Shown here: one piece after another, positions 1 through 12,700 of the stretch | Numbering within the stretch: position 1 is the first letter of the stretch | Layout of the letters: the number at the start of each line of letters is the position of its first letter | Assembly (NCBI GenBank): GCA_033439765.1 | Contig: JAULSN010000001.1 | Coordinates: 8,184,001 to 8,248,000 of the forward strand | Direction of reading: 5' to 3' | Source of the DNA: Lasiosphaeria ovina | Lineage: Eukaryota; Ascomycota; Sordariomycetes; Sordariales; Lasiosphaeriaceae | Length of the DNA: 64,000 bases | The notes under the pieces: model-generated | The model's database searches: none | What the model was told of the DNA's origin: nothing | Seen by the model: the letters and a program-made list of their open reading frames with translations, nothing else | Program-made: the position numbers and the translations under genes

Positions 1-12
1 CGTGGGTTTTGA

Positions 13-96
13 GTCCCGTTGGGGACACGTTGGGACTATGAAAAAGGCTTCGAGGAAGTCGAGATTCCGTTCGGTGGAAAGATCAAGGAGTGCTGA
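13..96 (+). CDS. Possible 3' end of a gene cut by the window edge
   Basis: The first bases can be read as the last 27 codons of a protein whose start lies outside the window. The frame is open from base 13, just after an in-frame TGA at 10-12 that ends next to an AG that could be a splice acceptor, and it stops with TGA at 94-96. The predicted tail is acidic then basic (DYEKGFEEVEIPFGGKIKEC). I do not recognise a family. The only support is an open frame with a plausible protein-like composition, so this is a weak call. It could equally be intergenic sequence. Confidence 0.2.
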   Translation, partial: VPLGTRWDYEKGFEEVEIPFGGKIKEC

Positions 97-904
97 TTCA
101 TAGAAGCTTACCCAGATGCTGTGGTTCTTGCGAGGGACGTGGTCGCTTTCGATGACTGGGAGTGAGCCATCTATCTCAAGCCGCCTCGGCAAAGCACACC
201 AACTTCTGTCCATTTCTCTCTTTGATACAACAACTCCTTACACAAAATATACCTATAAACATGCCACACCTGTTCAGCACTTTAAGTCTCATAAAATTAC
301 TTGAAAATTAAAGGACCCTAAGATTAAAATCTCAACCTCGCTTTTCTGCAGCTTATATCGAGCTGAGTATTTATTTGGCTTTTCTATTTTCTTCACAAGA
401 ATTCTTACCCCCATCTCGCTTGTTGGCCATCACACAAAGCCGTCCCGCCCTAGCAACATGTGTCTTGAAGACTTCGTAAGCCTCTCAAACAAACGCCAAT
501 CCCATGCATATTTCTATATGCTCTGTTCTCTTTCGTGTGCGTATCGTAAGAGCATTCCGTCGTTCCCATGCGCCCGTGTCCTTGCCATCGGGACTGATGT
601 TCTGATTCAGTCGTACAGATCGTTGGGTAAATCATCAAAAGTGTCATAAAATGGTCCGTCATAATAGACGTCGGTAAAATCGAAACGTGTGGCAGCTGCC
701 AGCCCGAATAAAAAAAAAGGCAAAGCGAAGCAGTCATCATAAGAGTTAAGTCGCAAAAACGCCGTCGCTGAACTGAAAGAAGAAGGAATTCCAACAACAA
801 AAAATAGACAAAAGAAACAAAAGAGGCTCTCGCGAGCAGAATGGAATGTCTTCCGTCCAAAACGGGTACTGTAATGAGAAATCATGTTGCGACAAGAGGC
901 GGCC
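97..904. other. Intergenic region downstream of the Zn2Cys6 regulator
   Basis: No gene is supported here. The short ORFs on both strands have no recognisable domain. The part next to 904 is probably the 3' UTR of the minus-strand regulator. Short A-runs occur near 711-720 and 790-815. Confidence 0.6.
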
Positions 905-3474
905 CTAGTTGGCTCGAATGACCAGCTTTGACAGCAGCTTGTTGGATAACGAGTCAAAGTCATATCGATCGAACTTTGTATCTTGACGCGTTCTCAGGTA
1001 GGCCTCTGCGATTTTGTGTCAGTTGCAAGTTCCAAGAAAAGAAAAGAAAGGATTAAGATGCAAGACCACTGACCATGCTTGATGACATGTTGTCTCACTT
1101 CTGTCATTGCCTCACAAACAGCTGGGTTGTTGTTGAGAAGCTGACCGTGTCTCCGGGTATCCCACTCGGTGAATGACGGGAGTTTCTGCGAAATTGCGTG
1201 GAAGAGGCCGACGATGACTCCAACAGGTGTTGTCTCCATGTCGGTGCAGAACTTGTTGACGGCAACCGGGTCGGGAACGCGGTAGTGGCAGTCAAACTGG
1301 ATCTCCTCCCACACCGCCAAAAGGATGGAAGCGAGCATGTAGATAGTGGGCCAATTCTTCAGCCGCTCTCCGCTGTAAACGCTGGAATAAAGAGCTGAAA
1401 GTTCCTCAAGGATATCTTTTTGAAGTTCGCGCCACATGTCGGCCATGGCGCACTTGATCTGGAAATTGATCATGACCGGAGCAACAACTTTGCCAAAGTA
1501 CTTGGAATCTTCGTCGTCAATCTTGCCCTCCATTGGTTCCTCGGTAGGCGGCTGCTCTACCATGGTGATGTGGAGCGTGAGATTGTAGGCCACAACGAGC
1601 TTAAGGGCCTTCCGGATAACAGGCAGTCGCTCCTTGACGTAGAAACGATATGCTGTCTTGAAGATTTCCGTGATGAAGGGGGTTCCTTCGAAGTGATCGT
1701 CGATGAATCTCTCAAATCCCTCGTCGATGTGCTTGTCGAGATATTCCGATAGCGCCTCTGGTGAAACACCTTCATGCCCAACATCTAAGCGCTCGGTGCG
1801 AATTTCGAAATCAATGGGCTCCTGGTCCTGCAGCGTTGACTCGACCCAGTCCAGCTGAAAACAGCTGTCATCCGCAACGTACACCTCGCGAACCATAACA
1901 GGAAGACAGAAGCCATAGCCGTGAGTGATCCACATCAGTGTTTCCTTTTGTGCAAACCCCTTCACATTGAAGACAGACATACCGCGGCCGAGATGCCGCT
2001 CGTAATCGGCTTTCCAGTCCTTCATGAAATAGCCGATATCTTTGATGTCGATCCGGGTGCAGGGAACTTGCCACAAGCGGGCGTGAGAAGGCTGGCAGCC
2101 CGCACAAGGCTCGCCTTTGTCGCATGTCTTCTTGAGGAACTTGCAGCGAAGACAAGCTCTGAGCTTTCTAATCTCGCTGGCCTGCTTGCGTTGCTCCGGG
2201 AGAAGTGGGCCACGACGTCTTCCCACTTTCTTTTCCCCAGTTCCATCCTTCTTGCCGGTGGACGTTCTCCGGATGACGGCCTTGGTGGCCTTGGCAATGG
2301 GGCTCTTCCGCTGGCCGGAATTTCTCCGGACCGGAGGAGAAGCAGATCCGGAACCGCTAGCGGCAACAGGTCTGCTCGACGTGGAAGCAGCCTTGATAGG
2401 CATGGGAGCGACAGCAGCTGAGGGACTGATGAGCTCGGTGCTTGGGTGATGATGCTCTCCCGGGAAACAGTTGCGGTGATTGGTCGCAGGGTCCACGTGG
2501 GTGTCGGAGCCGGGCGAGTAGGGGGAATAAGGGAAATTGACCTCGTCGTAACTTCCAAACTCCTGCGAGTTGCCGTCGGATTGAGAGGAATCGGAATTAC
2601 TTCTCCTCAGGTGCAATGTCTGGCTCGGGTTAAAGATGGCGGCGTTTTGCGAGGCTTGGTTTTGTTGGTAGGCGTCGTAGTTTTGGAACACATCCACCGA
2701 TGCCCAGCCATTGTCGCTCCCCGAATTCAAGGACAGGACCTCCAGATATGTACCAGTTGGCGAGTGGCTTCCCAGACTTCCGATACGGGGAAGGCCGTCA
2801 GGCTGGAAGAGCATTGTAGGCTCGAAATCCTGCCAGTTTGCCATGCCGGTTCCCCAGTGCATTGCCTGAGCCGTGTCGTCGACGGGAGAAATCGTGCCGA
2901 AGGTGGGTTCCATGTGAAGGCTGGTCTCAAGGGCGGCCTGGGTCGTTGCTGGAAGGTACTCAAGCGGAGCAGGCTGGAAACCCGAGGTAAACGGGTTGTA
3001 ACTTATCAGAGTCGCCGAGTCCTGGATGAACTGCGCGAGGTCTGGGGTGGCCTGCTGTTGAGCCTGCAGAGACAGAGACCAATCCGCAATTAGAGACGAA
3101 GGGTTCGGGTGGGCGGCCGTCTGGAACGGAGAGTGCTGGTGTTGCAAGGGACTTGGCATAGCACTGTGATGGCCAGGGGACTGGGCGCTTTGGTCATCGG
3201 GAGACGAGGAAGTTGCGCTGCCGGAATTGGGCGAGTGCATCGATACAGGCGCACCCACTCTCCCCGACATGTCGAGAGGCAACCACGATGTCCCCGGACT
3301 CAAACTCAAACTCTGGCGGTTGGCTTGCGACATTGTGACGAGGGCGGTTGAAGCGGGGTTTCGCGATGGGGCAGCCGTTGAGACGGCAGGATACGAATAC
3401 CGGTCCCGATGATCGAATCCAAGCTGCTCCAACAATGCGGCTTCTCCCCCGGCGGCGTTGAAGTCGTAGGTCAT
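905..3474 (-). CDS. Zn2Cys6 (C6) transcription factor with a mid-protein zinc cluster
   Basis: Probable sequence-specific nuclear transcription factor of 833 residues. The first ATG in frame is at 3474; upstream codons are reachable only through a GTG. A 68-nt intron (1006-1073, GTCAGT...CGCAG, with an ACTGAC branch site) joins ...KH to EAYLRTRQ and a stop at 905-907, giving a sensible C-terminus. Residues 1-400 are Ser/Pro/Gln-rich and look disordered. A basic stretch around 387-440 precedes six cysteines at 441, 444, 451, 457, 460 and 472, i.e. CX2CX6CX5CX2CX11C. That is the binuclear zinc cluster pattern, except that the last spacing is longer than the usual 6-8. The C-terminal 350 residues look folded and helical. 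The target genes cannot be told from sequence. The nearest divergent gene is 4.3 kb away, so no partner is implied. Confidence 0.85.
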
Positions 3475-6400
3475 CTTCACAAGACAGACCAGGCAAGAGA
3501 GAACAAGAGAAAGGACGCGTGCGAGAAGGGATTGGAGGGATTCGGTAGTATTGTAGCTGGCGAGGGGCGACACCGCTCTTTCTCGACGTCGAGTCGGTCA
3601 AGAGAGGGTCATGACAAGCGTCGCGGAGGAAGAGGCACTCGCCGAGGTTTGGAGGCTCGCACTCGTTTGGTCGTGGGATGAGGCAGCGAGTCTGGGGAAA
3701 GGGTGCGGGAAGAACTCGCATCCAACGTGGGAAAGCGTGAGAAAACGCTTGCTCGTCGAGAGAGGTTGCTGGACGAGGCGAGGTGGAGGGCCCCCCAAGT
3801 CCAGTGCCGCACTCTCACGCAACTCGCTCCCGTCCACCGCTGAAGAGGCGGTGAGAGCGCTTTACAATCCTGGTCCGACAGCTGCCGCTGATTGGGCTCA
3901 GGCCCACCCGGGAATGCAACAGTGGATAGGTGCATGGCGGGTGTGTCCAATCACTACAACAGATGAGAGGCCACAAGGGCAGCCCAGGACCGTCCCAAGC
4001 CAGCCCCGCCGCACTGTAGCGGGACCTCTCGTCCCCTCTCCGCCTCCCCCAGCCCCTCTCCACGCTGTCTTCTGCATCGGGCAGGCGCGAAGTGGCACAG
4101 GCGGCCAATGGCTTCTTCAATGACAGGAGAAGCGATCCATAAGTACCTATGGAATACCACTGTCAAAATTGTTGTGCGAGTTAGATGAGGGCTGCTTTGC
4201 CCCAGCTAGGTTATGAAGCCCTCACTCATCAACATTGAACCGTGCCAGACACTACCCAGCGAATGCACCAACGAACTCGGAGATTGAGACTGGGGACGCG
4301 GCGCCTCTCTTTTATAGTCTCTCGGGGTTGTGTGTGTTCGGTCGGTTATAGTAGGTTAAGAATAAACTTTGCCGTTTTATTTGGTCTGGCCGGGCCTGGG
4401 TCTGTGTTTTGTCCCGCATCCGCACCGCCCGTACCCGCACGTCCCGCATCCGAACCTCTGATAACTTTAAAGTACTCCGTACCTCCTCGTAAAACGTGGA
4501 AGCTACTGAACAATCCTGATAGCAACAATGGAATGAATTGCTAAACAAACATTTACGCAAAGATCATCACAAGCCGACAGTTGATGGTCGCTCCAGTTGG
4601 AGTCAGAAATTCAAAAGCCCTCCCCTTAGCCTTGCAGGAGTGGGTTCTCCGCAGTTGACAGTGGCAGGATTGCCAATGTTGCCATCGAGAGATGCAGGTG
4701 GATTACGAAGTCGGAGTGGCGTGCTGCACAACACTCTTTCGAGTTGCATTACATTGACATCCATTGACCACAAGAAGCCAAGCCAAAAGGAACTGTGTAT
4801 CCATGCCGTCCCTGCGTACTGGGCGCTCGGCTTCTGCCGAATCATTAATCAGTTTGACCCATCCTCGGCGGCTGAATTGATGGGAAGCTCGTGGAATAAC
4901 GACGGGAACCAGAAACCTGAGGGTGTAAAGCTCCCCTCATCTTCAAATAACGTGCCTTCACTGATAGTTGTCCATCCGTACTCTGTACGAGTATGACAGT
5001 ACTATAACTACTTTGCGCCCATCTTGTGTCTTCTTGGAAGGAATCCTTCGGGTAGCACGGATGCACATCTTCTTCTCAATAATGGGTTTCTGCCCTTATC
5101 AGTCATCTATCCCATTGATTAATACTGGGCTGTTCCAACGGCCCCCGCAGAGTTGGGGCAGCCCTAGTTTTCAATAATTCCTCGTTGACAGAAGCCCAAA
5201 ACAGGGCGCACCCCGACCGGCTGAGGACGGCGACTTTCAACGTGTGGGGAAACGAGCTGCCCAGTTAGAAACGAGGATGGTGGGTTGATGATGGGATGGC
5301 TCCGATAATCTGCACAACAACCCTCCGGGAAGATGCGCAATGCCGGGCGGCCGGCCACAAAAAGAAAGCAAGTACCCCCACAGTGGGAAATGGGAGTTTC
5401 CAAACGTACGGCAGTTTTCGGTTCCAGTGGTTGCATTCGACAAGGTTGGGTGAGCGATTAGGAATTTGTATGGGAAAGCTTTGTGTGTTGAGAAGGAGCC
5501 CCCCGTGACACGGGTCTCTGTGCCACTGCTGCCTTACTGGCTGATCCCTGCCCATTTCCCCACAACTTATCAGATCCCGATTGCGGGCCCGTCAGCTTTA
5601 TTCCTCCACAAGGACCCTGAATTAGGACGCCGTTGAAGTGGTTGGTGTTTGGTCAAAATATATTGGAGGCAGGTCTTCTTGAAATTGCGATGGCTGCCAG
5701 CTATGGTGTTGGCCTTGAGGACACGATGAAGCTTTCTTCGAGAAAATTGGCAGATTACCCCTGCCTCCTGCGCAATTCGCAACCGGGGAAGCGCCCCTAC
5801 GAGGCATGTCAGCAGCAAAGCGGGTTCATGTGCGGGATCGACATCCGAGCCAAGGGTTGTCGGGAGGGGCGCTTGCGAGGGTTGTTGCTAAGCCTCAACG
5901 ACCATTGAAAAGCGACATTGCCAGTGATTTTGTGGGCGAGACGCGGTTGACGCGATGCCAAAAGGTTTCTTCTTTTGAAGGCTTGCAGATCTCAAAACAC
6001 AACGGAAAGACCCGACGTGCACGCCTTGGATTAGAACCTCCAGGTCTTCAAGGGAAGGTATCGGTTGTTAGGATATTGTTTGGCCGTGTTCTGGGTAGAC
6101 GAGCGAATATTCTGAAGCCGGCCTCGTCTTCCACAAAACAGACCGTCAGCGAGTGCGTTCCGTCCCGGAGTTTCGCCGGCTTGCTTGCTTGCAGACGGCG
6201 GACATGCAACAAGCGCCGGCAACTGCTGTCTCGCCATATCCGTACAAAGATGTGAACTAGCCAAGGCAACGATATTTCCAGAGGCTAGATTGGTCAATTT
6301 GGCGAATGGATTTGAAGCTGGTATTGTTCTCCGTCCTGAAGGTATTTGTCACTTCTTGGACGAGTCCCAATCGGGAACAAGCACGGATCCTGAGTAAACT

Positions 6401-7818
6401 CGATATATTCTAAACTCTGAGAAGTAGTCAAAATCGATGATAAAATGCCAAGAAAGCCGGGAAGGGCCTTCAAATAGAAACCAAAACCAGACTTTGCCGC
6501 TGGGGCTGCTAAGAGGATCATGCACGGGGAAGAGAAAATAATTGAGCTGTTTTCCCCATCGTCTAATTACTTCTCCTCGCCAATGGCAAAAATGTATCAC
6601 ATTTTACAGTTTAACTGAATCTGTACCCCATGAGAGCCGCTGTGCTTTGACAATTATCGTTCTCTTTGAGCAACTTGACCTCACTGGCTCGCGATTCCGC
6701 GATTTAAGCTGCATCGGGGCGGCCGGTGGCCTTGCCGACACACGATCTTCCGAGTTGACACCGGCAGAGATCACAGACAACGAGAAACGGAGTCGGCGGC
6801 ACCAATCGCGGTCCGTCTTTGCTCTAATAGGGTGGAAGCGAAATCTCTCCCATCGACCACAGCCACCGGTGACGAGCCAGGGTGTGCGAAAACTGTGCCT
6901 GCGATGCACCAGTTCCCGGGAGGACTGCGTACACAGTAGTGCTACCAGGAAGCAGGTAGGTACGGAGTGCGGAAGGACAGAATTGGTGTGCTCGATCAGC
7001 CGCAAATGCATGACAGACGCAGTGTAAGATTTGCGCGAGTCTGGTAGTATGGATCTAAATCGATGATCGATCATCTCCGCATCCGTTTGAGCGAGGCTTG
7101 AAAAACAGTTGAAGACATACTTGACAAAATGCCTGATACCCTTTATATACTCCTCTCGAACCCGAACTCGGAAATCCCATCGGAGCAACCTCGATCGGCT
7201 CGGCAGGTCAGATGAGGGGCGGGGAGGTGGGGCTGCTCACTGCGAGGCCGAAGTTGCCTGCCGGGCTGTCGGTCTTGGATTTTTCGGGTTCCAGGATTGT
7301 CAGTGCTCGCCGTACAGAGGGTGATATCACTCTCTGTACGGAGTAACCATGGCTGTTACAGTTGAGAGTAGCAAAAGAAAAAAACCACCTACGTAGGTAA
7401 GGTAGACAGATAGGCTCCTTGGGGTCAGTTAATTCCATCCATGCCATGGAATTGCACACCTTTACTCCCAGTTGGTCGCTAAAAACCATGACGTTTCCTG
7501 TAAACTTTTCTCGCTTGGCAGTTGGCCGCAAGCCCGACAACCACCTGGCAGGCAACCTTCCAGGTTGCTTTCTTGACCCGTAAATTTGGGCTTCAATGGC
7601 GGGCCGCTTTTCGACAGCAACGCTGCAAACATCAGTCTTTTCATCATGTCGCCCAACTGTTGACTGATTTTTGCGACACTTAAACAATACTAAGAGAGGG
7701 GTGTTTTTAAAATTGTTCTTGGGCTCTTTCTTCTGGTTTTGGCCTCTTTTCCATGCCGCTGCGGACAAAGGCGTCGCGGCATCGAACTCGAGTTGTCTTC
7801 AGCCGAACCGGCAACAAG
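3475..7818. other. 4.3 kb divergent spacer between the C6 regulator and FTase beta
   Basis: Nothing here reads as a gene. ORFs of up to about 160 codons overlap on both strands and carry no recognisable motif. The region contains the promoter and leader of the C6 regulator (about 3475-4100, GC-rich) and of the farnesyltransferase gene. It holds two copies of the TACTCCGTA-type nonamer (4473 and 7337), a partial copy at 6961, and the 32-bp palindrome at 7310-7341. Confidence 0.6.
7310..7341. repeat. 32-bp near-perfect palindrome with nested GTGATATCAC core
   Basis: The left half (7310-7325) and right half (7326-7341) are inverted copies matching at 15 of 16 positions, with one G/T mismatch at the eleventh pair. 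The core 7321-7330 is itself a perfect 10-bp palindrome, and the outer arms start with CCGTAC and end with GTACGG. The right end overlaps a TACGGAGTA nonamer at 7337-7345. It lies about 480 bp upstream of the farnesyltransferase start. Possible roles are a dimeric protein binding site or a cruciform/hairpin; the sequence alone does not say which. Confidence 0.85.
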
Positions 7819-9745
7819 ATGGCGCGGCCGTCCAATACCCCTTCGCCGTCAACCCGCAACAAAAATATCGTTGACCAAGCAAAGGGAGGAGAAGAGGAAG
7901 ACGAAGAAGAAATCGTCGTCTCCCACATCTATCCCTCCTTCATGATTCCAGACATTTTTACCGGGTACCCTCCCGTCAGGGATGCCCTCGTCACCGACAC
8001 CTCTGTCGCCCAGGACCAGATTGCCAACGAGTGTCGGCATTTCGTGGCCGGTGAAGATGATATCCTGGAGTACAATGAGCACGGAGTCCCACGACTGAGC
8101 AGGGACAAACACATCAGGTTTCTTCACCTAGCTCTGGGCGGACTGCCAGGCGGCTTCGTCGCCGTGGATGCAAGCAGGTCCTGGTTTCTGTACTGGGCCA
8201 TCTCAGGTCTCACAATCCTCGGCGAGGATGTGTCCCGCTACCGGAATGCGGTCGCCGAGACAGCGCGCTCTATGCAGAACGACACTGGAGGTTTCGGCGG
8301 AGGCGGCAGACAGCTTTCCCACATGGCCACCTCCTATGCAGTGGTCCTGGCTCTTGCCTTGGTGGGCGGAGAGGAAGCCTTCGAGGTCATTGACAGGAAG
8401 GCAATCTGGAGATGGCTCTGTCGCCTCAAGCAGCCCGACGGAGGGTTTCAGGTCTGCCTCGGTGGTGAGGAAGACATCAGGTATGTCGGAACCGAACGCT
8501 GCCCAGACGACAAAATGGCGAATTGCCTCTCTCTAACACACTGAAAAATAAAAATAAAAATAAAAATAGGGGCGCGTATTGTGCGGCAGTAATAATCAAG
8601 TTACTCAACCTTCCCCTGGACTTGGCGCCGGAGTCCCCAGCCTGGACGGGGGAGGGCGACAAGAACCTCCTCACCGGCCTAGGAGACTATGTCCGACGAT
8701 GTAAGGCAATTGAGACCGGGTCTATACCCAGAACCCCAAAAGATTAATGCTCGCTCGCTAGGCCAAACATTCGAGGGTGGCATCTCTGGTCATCCAAACG
8801 CCGAAGCTCATGGGGCGTATGCGTTTTGCGCCCTGGGTTGCCTTTCCCTGCTTGGTCATCCTAGCCAGGTCATCCCAAGGTAAGTAACAGCGGCTACACG
8901 ATTGCCTTTCTCCTACCCACTAAGAAAGTGACAAGAAGCATCACATATTAATACATGCCCGAAATGCATGGCAGATACCTCGACGTTCCACGACTCATTG
9001 CGTGGCTGTCGTCGCGACAATATGCGCCCGAGGGGGGCTTCTCCGGCCGCACCAACAAGCTCGTCGACGGCTGCTACAGCCACTGGGTTGGCGGGTGCTT
9101 CCCACTAATTGAAGCATGTCTCAGCGGTGCTGCTGCCGGCGGTGCTGATCTTGCTGCTGGCAGCCTTACACCTGCACCGGAAAGCCTATTCAGCCGGGAA
9201 GGCTTGATTCGGTATATTCTCTGCTGTTGCCAAGACCTGACCAGAAAGGGTGGATTGCGGGATAAGCCAGGAAAGTGAGTCGTTGTCTAAGTTGGCGTAC
9301 CGTGCTATTCCCACCTTCTCTTCCTCTCCCTCCCGCCCTATTGCCCTCTACACTCTCTCTTGCGGAAATACGTTCCATCTCTTACCCATCTGTATGTCTC
9401 ACGTCTAATCCCGGGTTCTGGAAACTTAGGTCGCCCGATGCCTATCACTCGTGTTATGTCCTCTCGGGTCTCAGTTCAGCCCAGCATCAATGGGAGTTGG
9501 TGCCGCCCGAGGAACAAGAAGAAGAGCCCGCGTCGGCTGGGACTGAACCCACCACTGCAACGACAAGATCAGCAGCAGCAGCAGCAGCAGCAGCAGATCC
9601 GCTATGGGTCGTATTGCCGTATTTCGAGGGCGTGCAGATCTTTGACCAGAGGGACCGGGTTCGACCAATTCACCCAGTCTACGCCATCCCCCACCGCAAC
9701 CAGCAGGCCATCAGGAATTACTTCTTAGCGAAGGAAGGCTTCTAG
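7819..9745 (+). CDS. RAM1: Protein farnesyltransferase beta subunit
   Basis: Catalytic beta subunit of the cytosolic, zinc-dependent enzyme that farnesylates CAAX cysteines on Ras, Rho and fungal pheromone precursors; the alpha subunit is not in this window. Five exons (7819-8480, 8570-8700, 8762-8879, 8975-9274, 9430-9745) give 508 residues. The prenyltransferase alpha-alpha barrel repeats (GGFGGGG, DGGFQV, EGGISG, EGGFSGR) are clear. Zinc ligands are D335 and C337 in VDGCYSHW and H410 in YHSCYVLSG. RRCQTFEGGISG and GRTNKLVDGCY point to FTase rather than GGTase I. I chose ATG 7819 (AAG ATG G context) over 7753, which has a weaker context and would add 22 basic residues. A GCA run gives a poly-Ala tract near the C-terminus that homologues need not share. 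Intron 1 ends in an A-rich repeat rather than a pyrimidine tract. Confidence 0.95.
9571..9596 (+). repeat. CAG/GCA trinucleotide repeat inside the FTase beta gene
   Basis: A pure AGC/GCA run of 26 nt inside the last exon, read in the Ala frame. It lies in a poorly conserved acidic/Ala loop after the YHSCYVLSG zinc-ligand motif, so length variation there is probably tolerated. Confidence 0.8.
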
Positions 9746-12700
9746 TGATATCATCCTGCCGCTGCTATTTGTATGTGGTATATGCGCCCTTGGTACCGCA
9801 TGATACAGAGACTATATGCCCACACGTCCTGGTGGGAGGAAAACGAAACAAGCGAAAAATAAGTGTCAAAAGTATCTAGGCACACCATGTATGTTCTATT
9901 GTCGTTAATTCCATCACGTGTTGGGTCTCGGGATTCTTCACGTTTCTCTTTCCCCACCCACCCCCGGTCATGAAGGGACCTAGCGGAGGACTGATTGGCA
10001 GCCCACCTCCATCCTCACACCTGAGCCGTCCTAGTTTGCTACTCACTGCTATGCATGCCCAAGCCCGAATAAGATTGGGGGCGGGGGGAGGGGCCACTTG
10101 TGTGGTTTCCTTTCTCACCTTCACGGTCTCCCTCCTCCGTGCGCCTTTGACAACTCATCATGCCTTTTTCCCCTTTTTCACTTCAGACATGGGGATTGGC
10201 CCGCTGGCGTTTATGTGGGCTCACGGGCTCGGGATGGAGGGCAGGTTCAGTGGGAAGCTAAACCCTTCTCAACTCTCGCTACATATGTTGCGCATGTGTC
10301 GTACGTTAAGAGCCTGCCTATTGGGTTTTATCTTCATTTCGTGGTTTCCTGAGTTTCGGTTGGGTTATTGGCAGTCCATGTGTATGTTGTATAGTTCTGT
10401 ATGTCATCGGTAGGGTGTATAAACCAAGAAATCCAGCAAGCAAAGTAACTCCGGTGGATGATAAGGTGCAACATGGCACAAGGTAAGATGTCGAAAGGTA
10501 TATTCACACGAGTTCGAGGCTGTCCGCGACAAAAAATGAAAATGAAAAAAGCGTTTGTCAGGGACTGGAAACCCGCCCATATCAATACCGAACTAAGAGA
10601 CCGGGCCCGACCTGCGTGCTTTCCTATCCTTGTTCTGCGGAAAGCAGGTGCATGGACCTTTTGCCACCTTCCACGGCTCCGGTTGACTTGCTTTTTTTCC
10701 CTCTTCATGATCTGTTACGGGACTTGTCGGTTAATGGAGGCGAAGAGGATCGATTGCCTTCATCGTCCAGAATTAGCTCCGCTTCCCATCCGCGGAGTCA
10801 CGGAGGCAGTACATAGGCACGGAGCTAGGGGTCAGAGGGTTTTCTTGTTCGTGGCATCACGAGAAGGAAGTGTCTGTACATGTACATACATACGATAAGC
10901 GTGTTTCCAGTATTTGGGTTAACCAATTCCCTGATAGATATTGATGACCGGATAATTATCTAGTGGTCTTTTACCTGTCAAACTGTAGTGAAAGTCCATA
11001 GCTCTAAGTCGTTTCTCCTTCAATTACTCCGTATTGATCAACCTGGCCGTAACAACGGGCCGCGGCCCTAAACAAGTCCGCGTGAACGTACAGGAGTAAT
11101 ATTAGATAATTTCTTACAGAGAGAGAGTGGATAGGGAAAACCAGGGACATGACGAAATAGTGTCTCAACCATTATAAAAATAGTGAGCTTCTTACTATCA
11201 AAAGCCTTGGTTTCGTAGTTTTCCTTTCATTGATGCCTCCCCCCTTAGTCGTTCCAAAGAACATTCGAGAGCTCGGGTAAAAAGCAGACCAGCAATCACG
11301 TAACAGGGAAACTCATAAGAAGAAACCCGAGGGACAAATGTTTGTGTATTGATGCTTAGATAGGTACCTTTGGGTTGGTTTCGTTCGGCCCATGCCTCTT
11401 TCTCTGTCTCGCTCTTGCTACAGACAGACAAGGAGGTGAAGGAGAGCGGCGAGATACCCACGATTGTCTAACCTTGTTCGCCCCCGGCCCCTCACCCCCC
11501 TTCCATTCAACTGCAGCACGCACGTTACGGTGGAATAGTGCAGCTCGAAAGAGTTTGGTATGGTACGTTACGGTACAACCTTCTTTTAACGGGCGCTGGC
11601 TGGAAGATACCAGCGGTGGCTTGCAGAGATTCGGAAGGATGACGTTCAAGTGGGACGCTACGCTACGGTACCATGCAATGCAATGGAGCAGCAATGAGGG
11701 GTTGATATTTGCCCCTCACTGCGTTTGGACTTTTTTTTGCCCTTCCAATTTTTTTTTGGTTCTTTGCTCATTGCGGGGTCGGTAAAACCGTCCCTCCTCA
11801 TTTCTGTGTGAATGAGTCTCACAAGAAAAAAAACATCTCGATGTCGTTACGGGCAACTCTCCGGGCGGAGGCCCGGTCGAAAGCGGCTCAAGCTCTGCTG
11901 CTTGTCTCCTTTGACCGAGAGAGTTTTTTTGTTCTCTCTGGTTAGCCCGCTCGCGTCCCAAGGCTCACATCATCCGTCATATGAAGCGCATCAATCAGAA
12001 GCGTTTGATGGTGTCATGTTGATGACCCAAGCCTGCGAATGAAACGGGGCCAGCCACAATTTGTTTTGGTGGTGGCCTTCGACCTTTGCCCGTGCATTCA
12101 TCATCGGCGCGTGGCTCTTGCCAATGGCCTCTCTGAGGGCAGGCTTGTACACTATCTTTCCAGAATTATTCCTAGTGCTCACTACCTCAAGTACCTACCT
12201 ACAGTACATACCTTAAATGTGTCACACTTTAGGTTTCTGGGACCTTCTCCCTCCACTTATGGCGCACGCCATCCTCGTCAACTCATCGTAAGGGTTGCAG
12301 GATTTCTTGCGCCCGAAGCGGGATGTTTGTCGTCGATTCGATCTTGGTATTTTGTTTTATTTTCCGTTTTTCTTGTCCAACACGGATGGTTGGTAATTCC
12401 ACCGAAAACCGGCCGTGAAGTCCCAACCGGCAAGTATCTTAAGCCGAAGAAAGTCCAGACAGAAGGGCTCCACATTGGACAGGTCTTCTGTATCTCTGGC
12501 TTTGTCGCCGGGAAATTACAGAAAGTAGACTCAACCAAGGCCGTTGGGGATTCCGCTACGCGGCGTCCCGGCGTCCAATGTGGACAAGTCATCTCCACTC
12601 GGCGATGTTGCCCAGCATCGCGGATGGGTCTTCTCCTCGCCAGTCCTGCAACACGACACGGGAACTCCAGCCTCTCCGTCTTTGCTCTCCTCTCTCCTCT

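Noticed and set aside
3475..3573. Longer N-terminus for the C6 regulator
   Set aside because: Requires a GTG start; the hydrophobic stretch it adds is leader sequence. First ATG is 3474.
6542..7027. 161-codon plus ORF with several Cys near the end
   Set aside because: Cysteine spacing does not match a zinc finger, and a 194-codon ORF covers it on the other strand; not supported.
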